Assembly (NCBI GenBank): GCA_030562195.1
Contig: JAUJPP010000007.1
Coordinates: 1,984,001 to 2,048,000 of the forward strand
Source: Nipponacmea schrenckii
Taxonomy: Eukaryota > Mollusca > Gastropoda > Lottiidae
Direction: 5' to 3'
DNA: 64,000 nucleotides
Made by a program: the position numbers and the translations under genes. The notes below the pieces were generated by a model, which ran no database searches, was not told the origin of the DNA, and saw only the letters and a program-made list of their open reading frames with translations. Within the stretch, counting starts at the first letter, position 1. Every line of letters begins with the position of its first letter. Shown in pieces: positions 1 through 11,404 of this stretch.

Positions 1-1018
1 TCTATTGTAGACCTGGATTTGTGCACGATCAGTAGTAAATCTTCGATTTCTTACGAAATTCCCTCATTGATCCGTGAGGCAGATCGGAAGTGTAATAAGT
101 AGGATAATCACATAGACTTCTCTTCACATTATTAATTCGATACTATTATTTAGAATTACTACAAGAAATGTCATTTAAGTTACCTGTTACCTATTCAATT
201 TATTACTTTATTCTCCATTACTAGTAATCGCCAAGCTGTTTCGTGACACTCCCCAATAAATGATATTGCTGGTTCAGTTTAATATCTCTATCCAAAATAC
301 TTAAAGTCGATATAGCTGTTATAATCATTCTTAACACATTGTACCTCATGCTAATCTGTTTTCGGATATAACTTGGTCATAAAACTGTGTCAGTTTATTG
401 AGAGATTTTTACACCATTAGTACACCAATTTTCTCATAGACTGCTATTCTATTTTATTTATTTTTTTAAATCAGAATAGAGCTATCAACAATATGCCAAA
501 AACCTACCGCGACAAATTTGACTCTACCCACCTACTCCGTCGGATGGGACATAGGCCATGTCGTTTTTCATGAAAGTTGGTCCGACCCAATAAGGGTCGT
601 TAGTTTTTGAGAATTTTCATCACGAAAATGGCTCGCTTGGGCTTTGGTAACTATACAAAGCTAAACCATTAATCGATCAGGGTATTGCCAAATATTCTGC
701 GATGTCCCATAGCTCAACACGATACCAAGATACAGCCAGGGGTGAAATTCATTGTTCCTTCAACCCTGTAAGTGAAGACTACCCATCGATTGATTTTTGG
801 TGCCGGTAGGGAGCAACGCGCCCACAAAAATCGACTTTATATCCGTGTCCCATCCGAATATTACGTCGATATGTAGGTTTGGATTTGTCGGGCCAACAGC
901 CAACATACCAATCAATAGCATTAATATTATATACTATCTTTAAAACTTTGTTCAAAGGGCCCTTTCTTCTACTTGGCTTCTTAAATGTAAAAATTAACTT
1001 TCCAAACTTTCATTTAAG
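1..1018. other. Non-coding DNA upstream of first visible PYROXD2 exon
   Basis: No exon was recognised. The last bases are a pyrimidine-rich tract ending in a plausible acceptor AG at 1017-1018, so at least the right part is a PYROXD2 intron. A perfect 11-bp inverted repeat (CGGATGGGACA, 541-551 against 846-856) lies about 300 bp apart and may mark a small mobile element. The preceding PYROXD2 exons, which would hold the N-terminal dinucleotide-binding fold, were not found and are presumably outside the window. Confidence 0.6.
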
Positions 1019-4000
1019 ACCAGTGATTGAAATGGTGATACCATCCAGCTTAGATAAAACAATTTCACCACCAGGTTCTCATGTCGTCCTTCTGTTTACT
1101 CAATATACACCTTATACTCTTGCTAATGGTCAAAAATGGGTTGGACAAACTAAACAGGATTATGCTAATGTAGGTAAGTGGGTTTACTACGCTTTGGTAA
1201 TATTGCTATTATGAAAAAGTATGAATTGTTCTGTTTGATATTCGCTATTTCATGGAAAAGTGAACGTTGTGTCCACCTGACTGACCTAATTTCCATAACA
1301 CATCTTCTACTTCTATTAAATATGATTCCAATTCAATTGCAGTATTTGACAGCATTGAGAGATATGCACCAGGTTTTAAAGATAGTATAATTGGAACTGA
1401 TATACTTACACCGCCTGATCTAGAAAAAATAATCGGCTTGACTGGAGGGGTATGTGTTTTGTTATCTAACATACTATATAATATGTGGACTTTTTTTTAC
1501 CTGGTGGGGTCGAATACGTCTTTTTTGTTAATCTTTTAATATGATGCTACCTATGGACTACCTTGAATGGATAGTTTGTTTTGTAAACGTTTCTATTATA
1601 TGCTTCCTGTGGATTCTGAAGTGACTTTCACAGAGATAAAGAAAGTTCGATTTATCATAGTTTGAAAAGTGCACGTAGATGCATTTAAAGGTCCTGATTC
1701 TCCATTTTCGAGGGTCTTGAATGTAAATAGTCTTTAAAAATAGTAGAATTGTACTCGAATAATTCCTTCAAGTTTCAAGTTATTATTCATTTGAAGGCTA
1801 AAATAATTCGGTTTTCTGATAGGCCTACAATAATACGATTGGTCAAACGGATGGCGAAGTTGTCCATTAAATATCAACGATCAATTTATTGAATAGTAGC
1901 TAATGCTTAAAATTTGATTTGAAATTATATTCCCGATGAATAATTTATTCAGATTGATGTATGATGGTTTTAAACGTGTTGGCTGTTGTCGCTAGGTACA
2001 TAATACTATCATGATATTTCATGAGCTAGCGCACGTAGTATTTTTGTACCACTAAATCTCACAATATTTGACTAATCATCTAATATCACATTGACTGTAA
2101 TTAAATGCTTATATTTAATGTATTTTTGGAGAGAGATTTCATATTAATTGTTTTGACATGATCACTGTATATTTCTCTGTTATTCTGTCAAATCAATATA
2201 GATGAAAGCTATGTTTGTTCAACCAGTTAAAATTAATAATATAATAGAATATTATTACCTTGTTCCTAACTGGATTATAATAAATTTATAATAAAACGCA
2301 GAAGCTTGATATACGTTTATAGTGTTGACCTATAAAACAACCTGTATCCAATCTGTCTTGGCTGTGGTCTACAAAAGGGATTTCATTTTTTATTCCATAG
2401 AAAATAAGTCATTAGAGATGAAACACGTCGATTCCTGAACTTCATATTGACCATATTGTGCCGATAACAATGTCATTTGTTCTTTAAAAATGTTGATTTC
2501 TTGAGCGAAAAGACAATGAAGATGCTTTATAGACTATTCCCGTAATCAATATATATTCGATATCCTGACGTACAAGAGTTGGGTGAAGAGTTCGGAGCCT
2601 AAGTGTGATATCTCACTCGGACTAAAACTAAAACAAACTTTTACCACAAACAAGTTCACTCATTTTAATGAATCATCATGGTTTTTATACTAGGCCATCT
2701 TGTGAACTGCAGTGTATAAGATTAAGTCTTTTTCTTGTAGATTTTGTTCTCAAGAGTTGTTTCCCAAAACGAAAGCCTAATTGGTCCATGGCAATAATGC
2801 TATAATGATGGTGTCATTTCTGCTGTAAATGATATTTTAGTGTGGCTGCGAATAAGTTATTCTCGACCTGCATCCAGACTTTGTAGCACAAGTGGGAAAG
2901 AGTGTAAAACTAGAAGGGGAATATGTATAGAAGTAAAAAATAAATAAAAAAACATAGTATGAGTCTTTTAACATTCCAGCCCTTATATTATCATAATGAA
3001 TTTTGACTGATTGAGATAAAGAAAAGTTAGACATATAAGACATCAATTCAACTTTTTGGGTAATGGTCGAAACCTTTTTTCCTGTGTGATACTCGAAAAA
3101 ACTTCAGCATCTTAATAAACGTATATCCTTGTCATTTAAATTAACTTCAATCACACGTTTTATCAAGGATAAGAAAGGATATCTCTTGAGCGCTGAATAT
3201 TTGCTTTAAATAACAATTATAAAAAGTAAAAATGTTTGAAAATTTTCAATAAACTTATTCAGAATGCCCTGGGTTAGGTATTCTCATTAAAATTCATTAG
3301 AAAGTTTTAAATTGAACATTAAATATAGTTTTCTGGAAATTCTACACTTCCAAATCAAATTTCTAAGAATTTCAATTGGGTTATCTTCTTCAAGTGTTTC
3401 AGGATTGAATAAAAAACGAAGCCTTTTGGCGTTTTAAGGGTTAATTACATCATTTGCTGTTTTGAGGCAATGTATAAATATAAAGAACTGTTTCTGTTAT
3501 CGTGATATATTTGTGAAGAAAATTCTCTCATTGAAGACGCCAATGTCTTCTATAATGACTTCCGATTGAGCAGCCTTAGCGACAATAATTGTATTTTTCT
3601 CTCTTCTATATACAATATAGAAATCTTATCTTGGTTCCTGCATTGCCTCACTACTCAAATTAATTATATTTTCAGAATATATTTCATGGTTCTATGTCAC
3701 TTGACCAGCTATATTTCTCACGACCAGTGTCCAGTTTATCCAATTATAAGTCACCTATAACAGGCTTATATTTATGTGGTAGTGGTGCTCATCCGGGTAT
3801 GGCTATTAATTTATATTACTAATTTTAGATATATGTTATAAATTATACTTAGCTCCCGCGAGAATTTGTAATCACAGATGATTAATATTTTGGGATGCGT
3901 AGTCAGACTCGATTGTTCATAGGAGCAATGGGGTATGGTTTTATTTGTACTAATGTAGTAATTCCACCATTGCAAGAAGGGGGCGGGTTTGGTTTTGAAG

Positions 4001-5798
4001 AGTCTCTAGCCATCTTACCCAAACATATTGGCATTGTAAAATGTTGTTAACCACTTGAAAACCAAAGGATGGGATGTGTTAATACCTCAGCCCGCCGTAC
4101 CGATATTGGAATGGAATCATTGAATATTTTAAATCTATAAATAGATCTTTCTATTCTTGACATACATAAAACAAGAAGAGTGGTTGAACTGAACAAGTCA
4201 ATTTAGAAATTGTAAATCGTATGAAGGAAATTTCAGTATTGACCGTTTTTGACGTCAGAGTATTGATATTTTGAGTATTCAAATTTTCTGTCCTATCGGA
4301 ATGTCCTTTCCGATATTACAATTGATAGTAATTTATTGTAAGGATTCTTACCATTGTCTGTAATTCAATATTCTGTAATAAATAAGACAATTCGATCTAG
4401 AATAAAGCTTCTAGTCGAAATTAACGAAGAGAATATGGGTTCTTTAAGACTTGGTTTTAGAAATTATCTATTTCAAACATTGTCTAGTTGTATGGTTTTT
4501 TGTCACCAACATGGCTACTTAACACACATGATTATTTATTTATTTGATATCTCAATAAGTATACTTTTTAAGAATTTTTTAACTACAAAAAATGTAGATG
4601 ATTTAAATGAATGATTTGATATCTAATGACTAAAGTTGCCAAATAAAGAGCAATCTGTTCCAAATACGATTTAAAGCCACTGCCCTTGTGAAATGTTATA
4701 ACAGTATATTACTATGTTAAGAACACGGGATATATGAATATGCTACTTCTAGGTTTTTTTTTACATACTACGTATGTATAAATGTTTATCCTCCGGCTTC
4801 CATAGGGTTATAGTCAAAATGGCCACTGACCAAAATGGCCCCAAAATTTGGTCATAATGGCCCCAGAAAAATGGTCAAAAATTAGTCAAAATGGTCCCAA
4901 ATTAAAAAAAGCTTATATATTTGATATATTTATTAGTAAGTTAGTCCTCTTCGTTTCTTTATTAGCACTATTAAAAAAATAATTAACAAATTATTTAGTC
5001 TATTATTTTACATCTCACACTAGCATCTTTTTCACAAACTTTCACACCTAATGATTCACATCTTATAGGACCATGCACCTGTTTAATTAATTCCAAGAGC
5101 CTCACGGGAGTCACATCCTCAGCTTCATAGGTCTCTTCAAATGACTAGTTTTGCAGCGATTTGCAATACTTAGACGTAACTCAGGATCTTCTTGACTTGC
5201 AGATGATAAACTTGGATCCAACAAATCAATTGAGCACTGCAGCTTTGACAGGTATAAGCAAAATCATCTCCACCTAGCTACTAATTCCTGGTACTCAGCT
5301 TGAGTCATGTTGTTATCACACTTGACATATTGTGTCCATAGCTTGCAAACCTCACAATCAATAGCCGTCTACTGATTCTTCCTTACGGTTTTCACACTCA
5401 CACATTTCACAGATACACTAGCCATTGTTGAAGGTATTCCAAGAATGATATAATCTAGAGAATATCTGATCATTTTGTAAGAAAATGAAATTTATAATTA
5501 GTAAGCCAAGTCTTTCCTGGATCAGCATATGAGCTACATGTTATAATATTCATGGGGCCATTTTGACTTTTTTTCCAGGGGCCATTTTGACTTTTCTCCA
5601 GGGACCATTTTGACCTAAAATTTGGTTGAAACCAAAGAGTAATTTTTGGGGCGATTTGGACCATATCCCCTTCTATATGTCTTACAAAGATTGTATTACT
5701 ATGTATTTATTACAGGTGGTGGTGTGATGGGGTCACCTGGAAAACTAGCCGCATTCAAAGTTTTGGATGATCTAAAAGCTAAACGGATCAGAAAGTAA
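1019..5798 (+). CDS. PYROXD2: PYROXD2 (pyridine nucleotide-disulphide oxidoreductase domain protein 2), C-terminal exons
   Basis: Partial gene with four exons: 1019-1173, 1343-1449, 3676-3796 and 5716-5798, stop TAA at 5796. All junctions are GT-AG and the phases join without a break, giving about 154 C-terminal residues. Exon 1 reads [20 protein letters not shown] and continues [15 protein letters not shown]. Exon 2 holds [20 protein letters not shown]. Exon 3 holds [12 protein letters not shown] and [12 protein letters not shown], and exon 4 continues with GGVMG. The last two form the C-terminal FAD-contact motif of the phytoene-desaturase/PYROXD2 flavoprotein family. The family is FAD-dependent, and human PYROXD2 is reported to be mitochondrial; its substrate is not settled. 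The NAD/FAD N-terminal half is outside the window. Introns are 169, 2226 and 1919 bp; the last contains a TIR element. The assignment rests on remembered similarity to vertebrate PYROXD2 along the whole tail. Confidence 0.93.
1450..3675 (+). other. PYROXD2 intron, 2.2 kb
   Basis: AT-rich intron from a GTATGT donor at 1450 to a TTTCAG acceptor ending at 3675. I see no coding exon, RNA gene or clear repeat in it. Short open frames on both strands have no recognisable motif. Confidence 0.6.
4804..5672. mobile_element. TIR element with repeated subterminal motif and a PHD-like coding remnant
   Basis: The two ends, about 4804-4905 and 5550-5672, are inverted relative to each other. Each carries several copies of a short motif (GTCAAAATGGCCCC on the left, its complement on the right), so the ends are internally repetitive long terminal inverted repeats. 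The interior (about 5235-5425, minus strand) holds a decayed frame starting with ATG at 5425. It reads CEVCKLW, then [10 protein letters not shown], then after a one-base shift [13 protein letters not shown]. The Cys spacing resembles a PHD-type zinc finger. It sits inside the last PYROXD2 intron. It is a decayed DNA transposon by structure; I cannot assign the superfamily. Confidence 0.65.
4810..4905 (+). repeat. Left inverted repeat of the 4.8-kb TIR element
   Basis: Three to four spaced copies of AAAATGGCCCC-like units on the plus strand; the reverse complement of the right arm at 5550-5672. Confidence 0.6.
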
Positions 5799-6140
5799 AT
5801 ACTTAAGGGAAAACATGTATACTACTGTATTATTTCTAATATATATGAATCAGAACGATATTATAAAAAAAAATATATGGAAAATAATTAAATGAACCCT
5901 ACTAATTAAAGAAGCAGTTAATTTTCAGACATAAACCTCCATAAGCTAGGAATACTAATATATATTTTTAACTACTGTACTAGTTAGTGGAATTCATAAA
6001 CGTTAATTATATAAGCTTTTGTGATAACTAAAATCACTTTGGTTTTGACAGGTGACAATGATAAGTTTCGCATGCAACAAAATATCAACTACTATTGACT
6101 ACGTCAACAATATTTAATATATTTTCTAATGTATTATGTA

Positions 6141-6146
6141 AATAAA
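6141..6146 (+). terminator. Candidate polyadenylation signal of PYROXD2
   Basis: First AATAAA hexamer found after the PYROXD2 stop, about 340 bp downstream. Position only; no transcript evidence. Confidence 0.4.
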
Positions 6147-6947
6147 ATTAGTCAGAGTGAACTTTTAAATTGTTTTGGATGAAGGTGAGATCATGGTCTT
6201 ATAAAAATACTGGAATAGGTCAAAAAGTAAAGATTTATGATAAAACGAGATGCAAGTTTAACAACATAGGGATTATAAGTATGAATTAGTGTCTTTAAAT
6301 ACTATTTTCTTCTGTTGCATCACTAAATGCCTAATGTCAAATTAGAAATTGTTGTGTCGTTTTCGGGTCCTTCTGTAAAAAGAAAATATTATATTTGCTT
6401 ACAACTAAACTATTACAACACAATTTACTGCTATTCGTAGTATGATTTTATACTAATATCACGGAGGGGGAATAATTGGTCAAAGTGCTATTCAGATCGT
6501 GACGCAAGGTGCAGATACAAACAGAAAGAGTGGCTAGAATATCCGGGACTTAATTTATCACGATAGTATCTCATTTATCACAATTAACATAAAAACCTCA
6601 ATATCAAACTTTTTCACATCAACTGTAAATTGTACATAAACTGAAGTTTCGCCAGATATTGATGCATGTTATTGATACTTTACATGGAGTATTTTCAAAC
6701 TCCACAAATACAAGAAATCTTACTGTATAATGCTTTCATTTGATTTCGCATCTTGTCAGTAATCCAATTACGTCGACGTCAATTGTTTTTACACCAATAC
6801 GCATATCTACTTTCTACATCGACAGCGACAGTAAAAATAATCTCCGTTTTGAGGAATCGAATGAAATGATTTACTGACCCACATTTTAAACATACGAAAC
6901 ATGATCTCAGGAAGGCTGATCTCAACCCCGACGATGATGATCAAATA

Positions 6948-7405
6948 TTTCAACCATTAAGAAGCAAAGAACTTTTCGACACATACTCCCTTCTTACACC
7001 CATTGCAAATACGGGTGTCAACAATGAAGAATGAAGGCGTATCATTTTTGTTGATAATGGAAACAATTCAATCACCAAGTATTAATATAACGAATAGCAC
7101 GAAACATAGATATAACTCAATCATGGGAAGCAGTATCCAGAGCAGTTTTGAATCAGGTCGAAACTTCAGGTTCTGTTTCAACCATTAAGAAGCAAAGAAC
7201 TTTTCGACACATACTCCCTTCTTACACCCATTGCAAATACGGGTGTCAACAATGAAGAATGAAGGCGTATCATTTTTGTTGATAATGGAAACAATTCAAT
7301 CACCAAGTATTAATATAACGAATAGCACGAAACATAGATATAACTCAATCATGGGAAGCAGTATCCAGAGCAGTTTTGAATCAGGACGAAACTTTAGGTT
7401 CTGTG
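6948..7405. repeat. Tandem duplication, 228-bp unit, two copies
   Basis: Copy 1 at 6948-7175 is followed directly by copy 2 at 7176 to about 7404. The copies differ at only a few positions. The period of 228 is a multiple of three, so both copies contain the same open frame starting MQIRVSTMKNEG, but each copy also has an in-frame stop and nothing recognisable is encoded. Confidence 0.9.
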
Positions 7406-7549
7406 GGCGATGGCTTCAATGTTTGTGTTATTGAAAATCACATATTGTTAAAATGATGTTGTAACAAAGATGAGAGAGAAGTACAGCTTATACTGATATC
7501 TGGGCCTGAAACAAACGTTCGTGAAAGGAGGAAACAAGTAATTCCCCAA

Positions 7550-7776
7550 TATAAACAGTTGATGGTATGTTCAACACCAAGTCATTAGCTAAATCAGCAA
7601 AATATGAATATTAGTATTTCTATAGAATATTTTTATATAAGTATTCAACCTTGTTCTTGTTCTATAAACAGTTGATGGTATGTTCAACACCAAGTCATCA
7701 GCTGAATCAGCAAAATATGAATATTAGTATTTCTATAGAATATTTTTATATAAGTATTCAACCTTGTTCTTGTTCA
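7550..7776. repeat. Tandem duplication, 113-bp unit, two copies
   Basis: The segment starting ATAAACAGTTGATGGTATG at 7551 is repeated at 7664 with two visible substitutions. It lies 145 bp after the 228-bp duplication, so this short interval has undergone two independent recent duplications. Confidence 0.9.
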
Positions 7777-9342
7777 GTTTTAGCTTGTAAATACTCTAGA
7801 ATGCTCAATTGACGGATTGTGACGAAACTGGGTTTGAGTTTCGATTATTCCTAATGTATGTAGCCTATTGAAAATGTTATTGTCCTTGTTCTTGAAAAAT
7901 TGTAAGTTAATATTCTAGTATGCACAGTTCTGACAAAACTAGGACCGATCCGTTTAAAATTGAATAAACTTGTAAAATACATTATATGAGATATTGCCCA
8001 TGTCCTTTGAAAACGTGCTCAAATCATGTTCTTTTTCACCACAAATAGATTGAAAGAAGTATATTACTAAAAGTTGAATAGTGATTGTCACTGTATTCTT
8101 ATTTAAAATCAAAGCTTGCTTGGCTTGACTGACCATCCCTTGGTTAATGAAATTTGTGTGTTGAAACACTCTCCAGACAATACAATACACATAATTACAA
8201 TATTGATGATGGTCTTCAAGAACTACGTGACCCGCTTTCTTGAAATCAACATGAACAAATCGTAAAGCCATTTCTGAATAAAAATCTTTTTCTATGATAA
8301 TTTTTCTACGATACTTCAAGCCTTGGAATAAACAAAAACTGATTTGTTTAAGTAGATCTGAATTTTATTTGTTCCTCGTCGTCACCTATTGGGATGATAC
8401 ACCAAACGGTGCTGGATGCCACAACCAAATGCATCCGAAACTATTCTTTTTCTTACGTCATAGAAATAACAAACCCATACATAATTGGAGTCCATTTTTA
8501 GACTAAATCAGTCGAATGACGTCATGGGTCATGATATTTTCCGGTGTAAAAAAGATCGGCATGGTCACGCCTTTAAAATTATTATCTTATTATCCTCGTG
8601 TCCTGATTCTAGTAACTAGGCCAGACTCGTTCTTGTACTTGAACGAATTCTTGATTACATTTTACGTAAACTGTTCTGCATGCAATAATTTTTTCCCTAC
8701 ATTAAGCCACCTCATTGGGCAAACGGGGGTAAAAAAAAATCAAAGTACTACGCATAAAAAGATAAAATGTGTAAGAATATTATTTTTATGTATTTCTAAT
8801 GCGGCTTTAGTGCTTCACTTCCATCCGTTCAACAAGCTTGCTTTTCAGCTGCATCAACTTGCATCGTGGACAAATCAAATTCCAACCTCTAGTTTGTGCC
8901 AAAAGAAATAAAATGTATAGTGCACCGGTAATCAGAAAATGTGCTGGTATTGTTCATGTCACATTAAATGTTCATTGATTATCTAGGTTGTTGTGTTTCG
9001 ACCTGCTATGAAGAATATGTAATAATTGACAGTAAACAGCTTGTTCTGACGAACTAACAGGATATATCAACATTAGATCGTATTAATATAATCAACTGAT
9101 TAACCTTTCAGGTACACTAAAAATCATCATATAGTTTGATACTCCAGTCAGTATAATTTCAAACTTCACTATCACTTAAAACCCGACATACATGAGAAGT
9201 ATCATAAGATCACTCAAAGGACATTCTGATGCAAAAATTTCTCCCTTTCCAAAACTCAAAACCATTGTCTCCATTTCGGTTCATTTGCTAACAAATCTTA
9301 TCACTGCAAATGTAAAACAGTTTACAAATATCCTTTTAAAAT

Positions 9343-9725
9343 TTGAGTTTCTATAATATATTGCATAGTCTCACTAATATAATATGACAGATATGCCAAA
9401 TCAACCTATTTAAAAAGTGTGCTTGTTCGAGGTCCGAATTCTGGACAAGGATGTTATCATACAAGGCTGTGTTCACCATTTTCCGTTGTATGGAACTTGG
9501 AGACTGACAATTAAATGTGACTATTATATTCTTACTGCTGTGTAAATTATACATATATTGTATGTCTATATTTCTAAATGGGGGAAATGAGAAGGGGCGA
9601 AATGAAAAAGGGGTGAAATGGGAAAGGGGCAAATCAGAAAAGTGGCGAATTCAGAAGGGGCAGAATGGGAAGGGGCGAAATGAGAAGGAGCGAAATGTGA
9701 ATAGTTTGGGGGCGAAGTGGGAATA
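9343..9725 (+). repeat. Dispersed repeat, copy 1 (partial), with G-rich GAAATG end
   Basis: About 215 bp (9345-9560) closely match 15045-15315, including ATTGCATAGTCTCACTAATA, GAATTCTGGACAAGG and TGTGTTCACCATTTTCCG. This is followed at 9584-9725 by an array of roughly 15-bp units such as GGGGCGAAATG. The array is the same as the right end of the 15-kb copy. Open frames across it (His-Phe-Ala-Pro runs on the minus strand) are artefacts of the repeat. No left inverted repeat is visible here, so the copy appears truncated. Confidence 0.8.
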
Positions 9726-11404
9726 AACCCCCAAAACACTGTGTTTCGGCCATTTTCTACCATCACGTGAGCAATATATCACGTGAAAAAAAGGACGTGG
9801 TGAAAAAGGTCCAAAGAATTAGCGTTGATTATCCAGACGTCTAGCCCCATTTCAAGAGAGTGATAAAACATGGACAAAATACGATTACGGTGGGCTGTGT
9901 GAACTTGTCATTTAAGCTAGTATGGCAATATACTAATGCAATCATATTTTATGCCGGATTTCAACTTCCGGTTTCACATCCATTAAAAGACAAATTGATT
10001 GCTTAAACACGTCCTGTAATTAGATTCCCTAGAAAATTTCAAGCATAGTCTCACTAACAAAGTCTACCATTATTTTCAATTACTTTCAAAGTAATCTTAA
10101 CAGTATGGATATTCCGGTGGTAGCATGTCTGGTTAGATTTATATCTACTTACTGATAGTTGTGATTTGTGATTGTGAGTTGTTAATTTCGGTTGGCTTGT
10201 AAGGCTTATAATCTGGAATAATTATTAATATTTAAATAGATTATCAGTGGCCGTACCAGCCTCCAGAGACTTGGGGTACAAATATGGACACAGTGACTTA
10301 ATGTGGGGATACTGTCAAGATACGGCAACCCAGTGGAACTGCCTCCCATAAACGGATGAGAAGGTTCTCCCGCATGAACAGTTTTAAAAATTCAATTCAT
10401 TTGATGTATTATGAAATTTTTGGGAAGAAAATTATACATGTACAATCAGATATTTGAATTTGCTAGAAATGAAATTGGGTAGACTTTGCAAACCATTTGA
10501 CCTATTTTACTTAACCTGATAAAAATTGTTGTTTCTTTCAATACTCTTTGTAAACTGATATAGACCAAATTCAGTTATTATCTTTGCTACTTTGCTGTTT
10601 AAATCAAATTTCTGGCGACTGTTTTTTCTTAAAATAAATTGACCACTGTGCACCGAAAGTGACAATTGCATTAAAAAAAATTTATCAAATTAGAGGCCGT
10701 TTAATGGCCATTCTCCCGCATTGAGACAGATTATGTATTGAAAGTAGCTGAAAGTGAATGGAGGATTATTTATTTCATTTCTAAAAGACATAATGAAATA
10801 GATATGATGCCAAGGGAATGGTAACTTTATAGGAAAAGAATTCGTTTGAAAGCATGTCAGGCATCAGAAAAGTCAGTTGATCTCTAAATTGTCAATCTGC
10901 CAGCTCTATATTGATGACGGATTGGTATTTACAATGTCCTTAGTGAGGATCCAATCAGTGTGTTTGTAAGTTGCTGACTGGCTTGTCACTCCACTATTAT
11001 AATATTATGATTGGTGAAAGAGTGGTGTGAAGAAAACCGACTAGTGAGAATCGGTTAATAGTCTATTCTATCAATAACTTCTGAACAACTCAACTAGAAC
11101 TCAACTAAATGATACACAATCAACCAAATAGTTAGAATTTATCATTATGAATAATAGGTCTGTTTGCTTATCGAAATTCTATTTTTAAAAGACTAATGGG
11201 CTAATAAACATTGAATGTGAGTGAAATTCGTGTTATACCTTTGTTTCGTTGTACTTATTGTGTTAGGATTATTAAATGAGTAATTTAATACTTAATAATA
11301 TCATGGAAATTTTGTGTCAGTAATTAGAAAATTTGAAACTTTTAGGATAATACAACTTTAGCTTGAAATAACTTGAACTTTTTGTAACCTTGAAAACTTT
11401 GAAA

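Larger units (their letters stand above)
5799..11404. other. Intergenic region PYROXD2 to GPCR
   Basis: 5.6 kb between the PYROXD2 stop and the GPCR start. It contains two separate tandem duplications (6948-7405, 7550-7776) and one copy of a dispersed repeat (about 9343-9725). Open frames of 121 and 131 codons (7954-8319 minus, 8516-8911 plus) have no recognisable motif or partner exons and were not called. The GPCR promoter presumably lies in the right part, but no specific element can be pointed to. Confidence 0.6.

Noticed and set aside
541..856. MITE suggested by an 11-bp inverted repeat
   Set aside because: The arms are too short and outer sequence does not pair; no target duplication seen.
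7954..8319. 121-codon minus-strand ORF
   Set aside because: No recognisable motif, no splice partners or paralogue; length is within chance for a 64-kb AT-rich window.
8516..8911. 131-codon plus-strand ORF
   Set aside because: Composition is patchy with no domain recognised; no supporting start context or neighbouring exons.
9517..9766. Repetitive ORFs on both strands over the G-rich array, and the similar ones at 15421-15752
   Set aside because: They exist only because the short repeat unit lacks stops; the His-Phe-Ala-Pro pattern changes period and frame.
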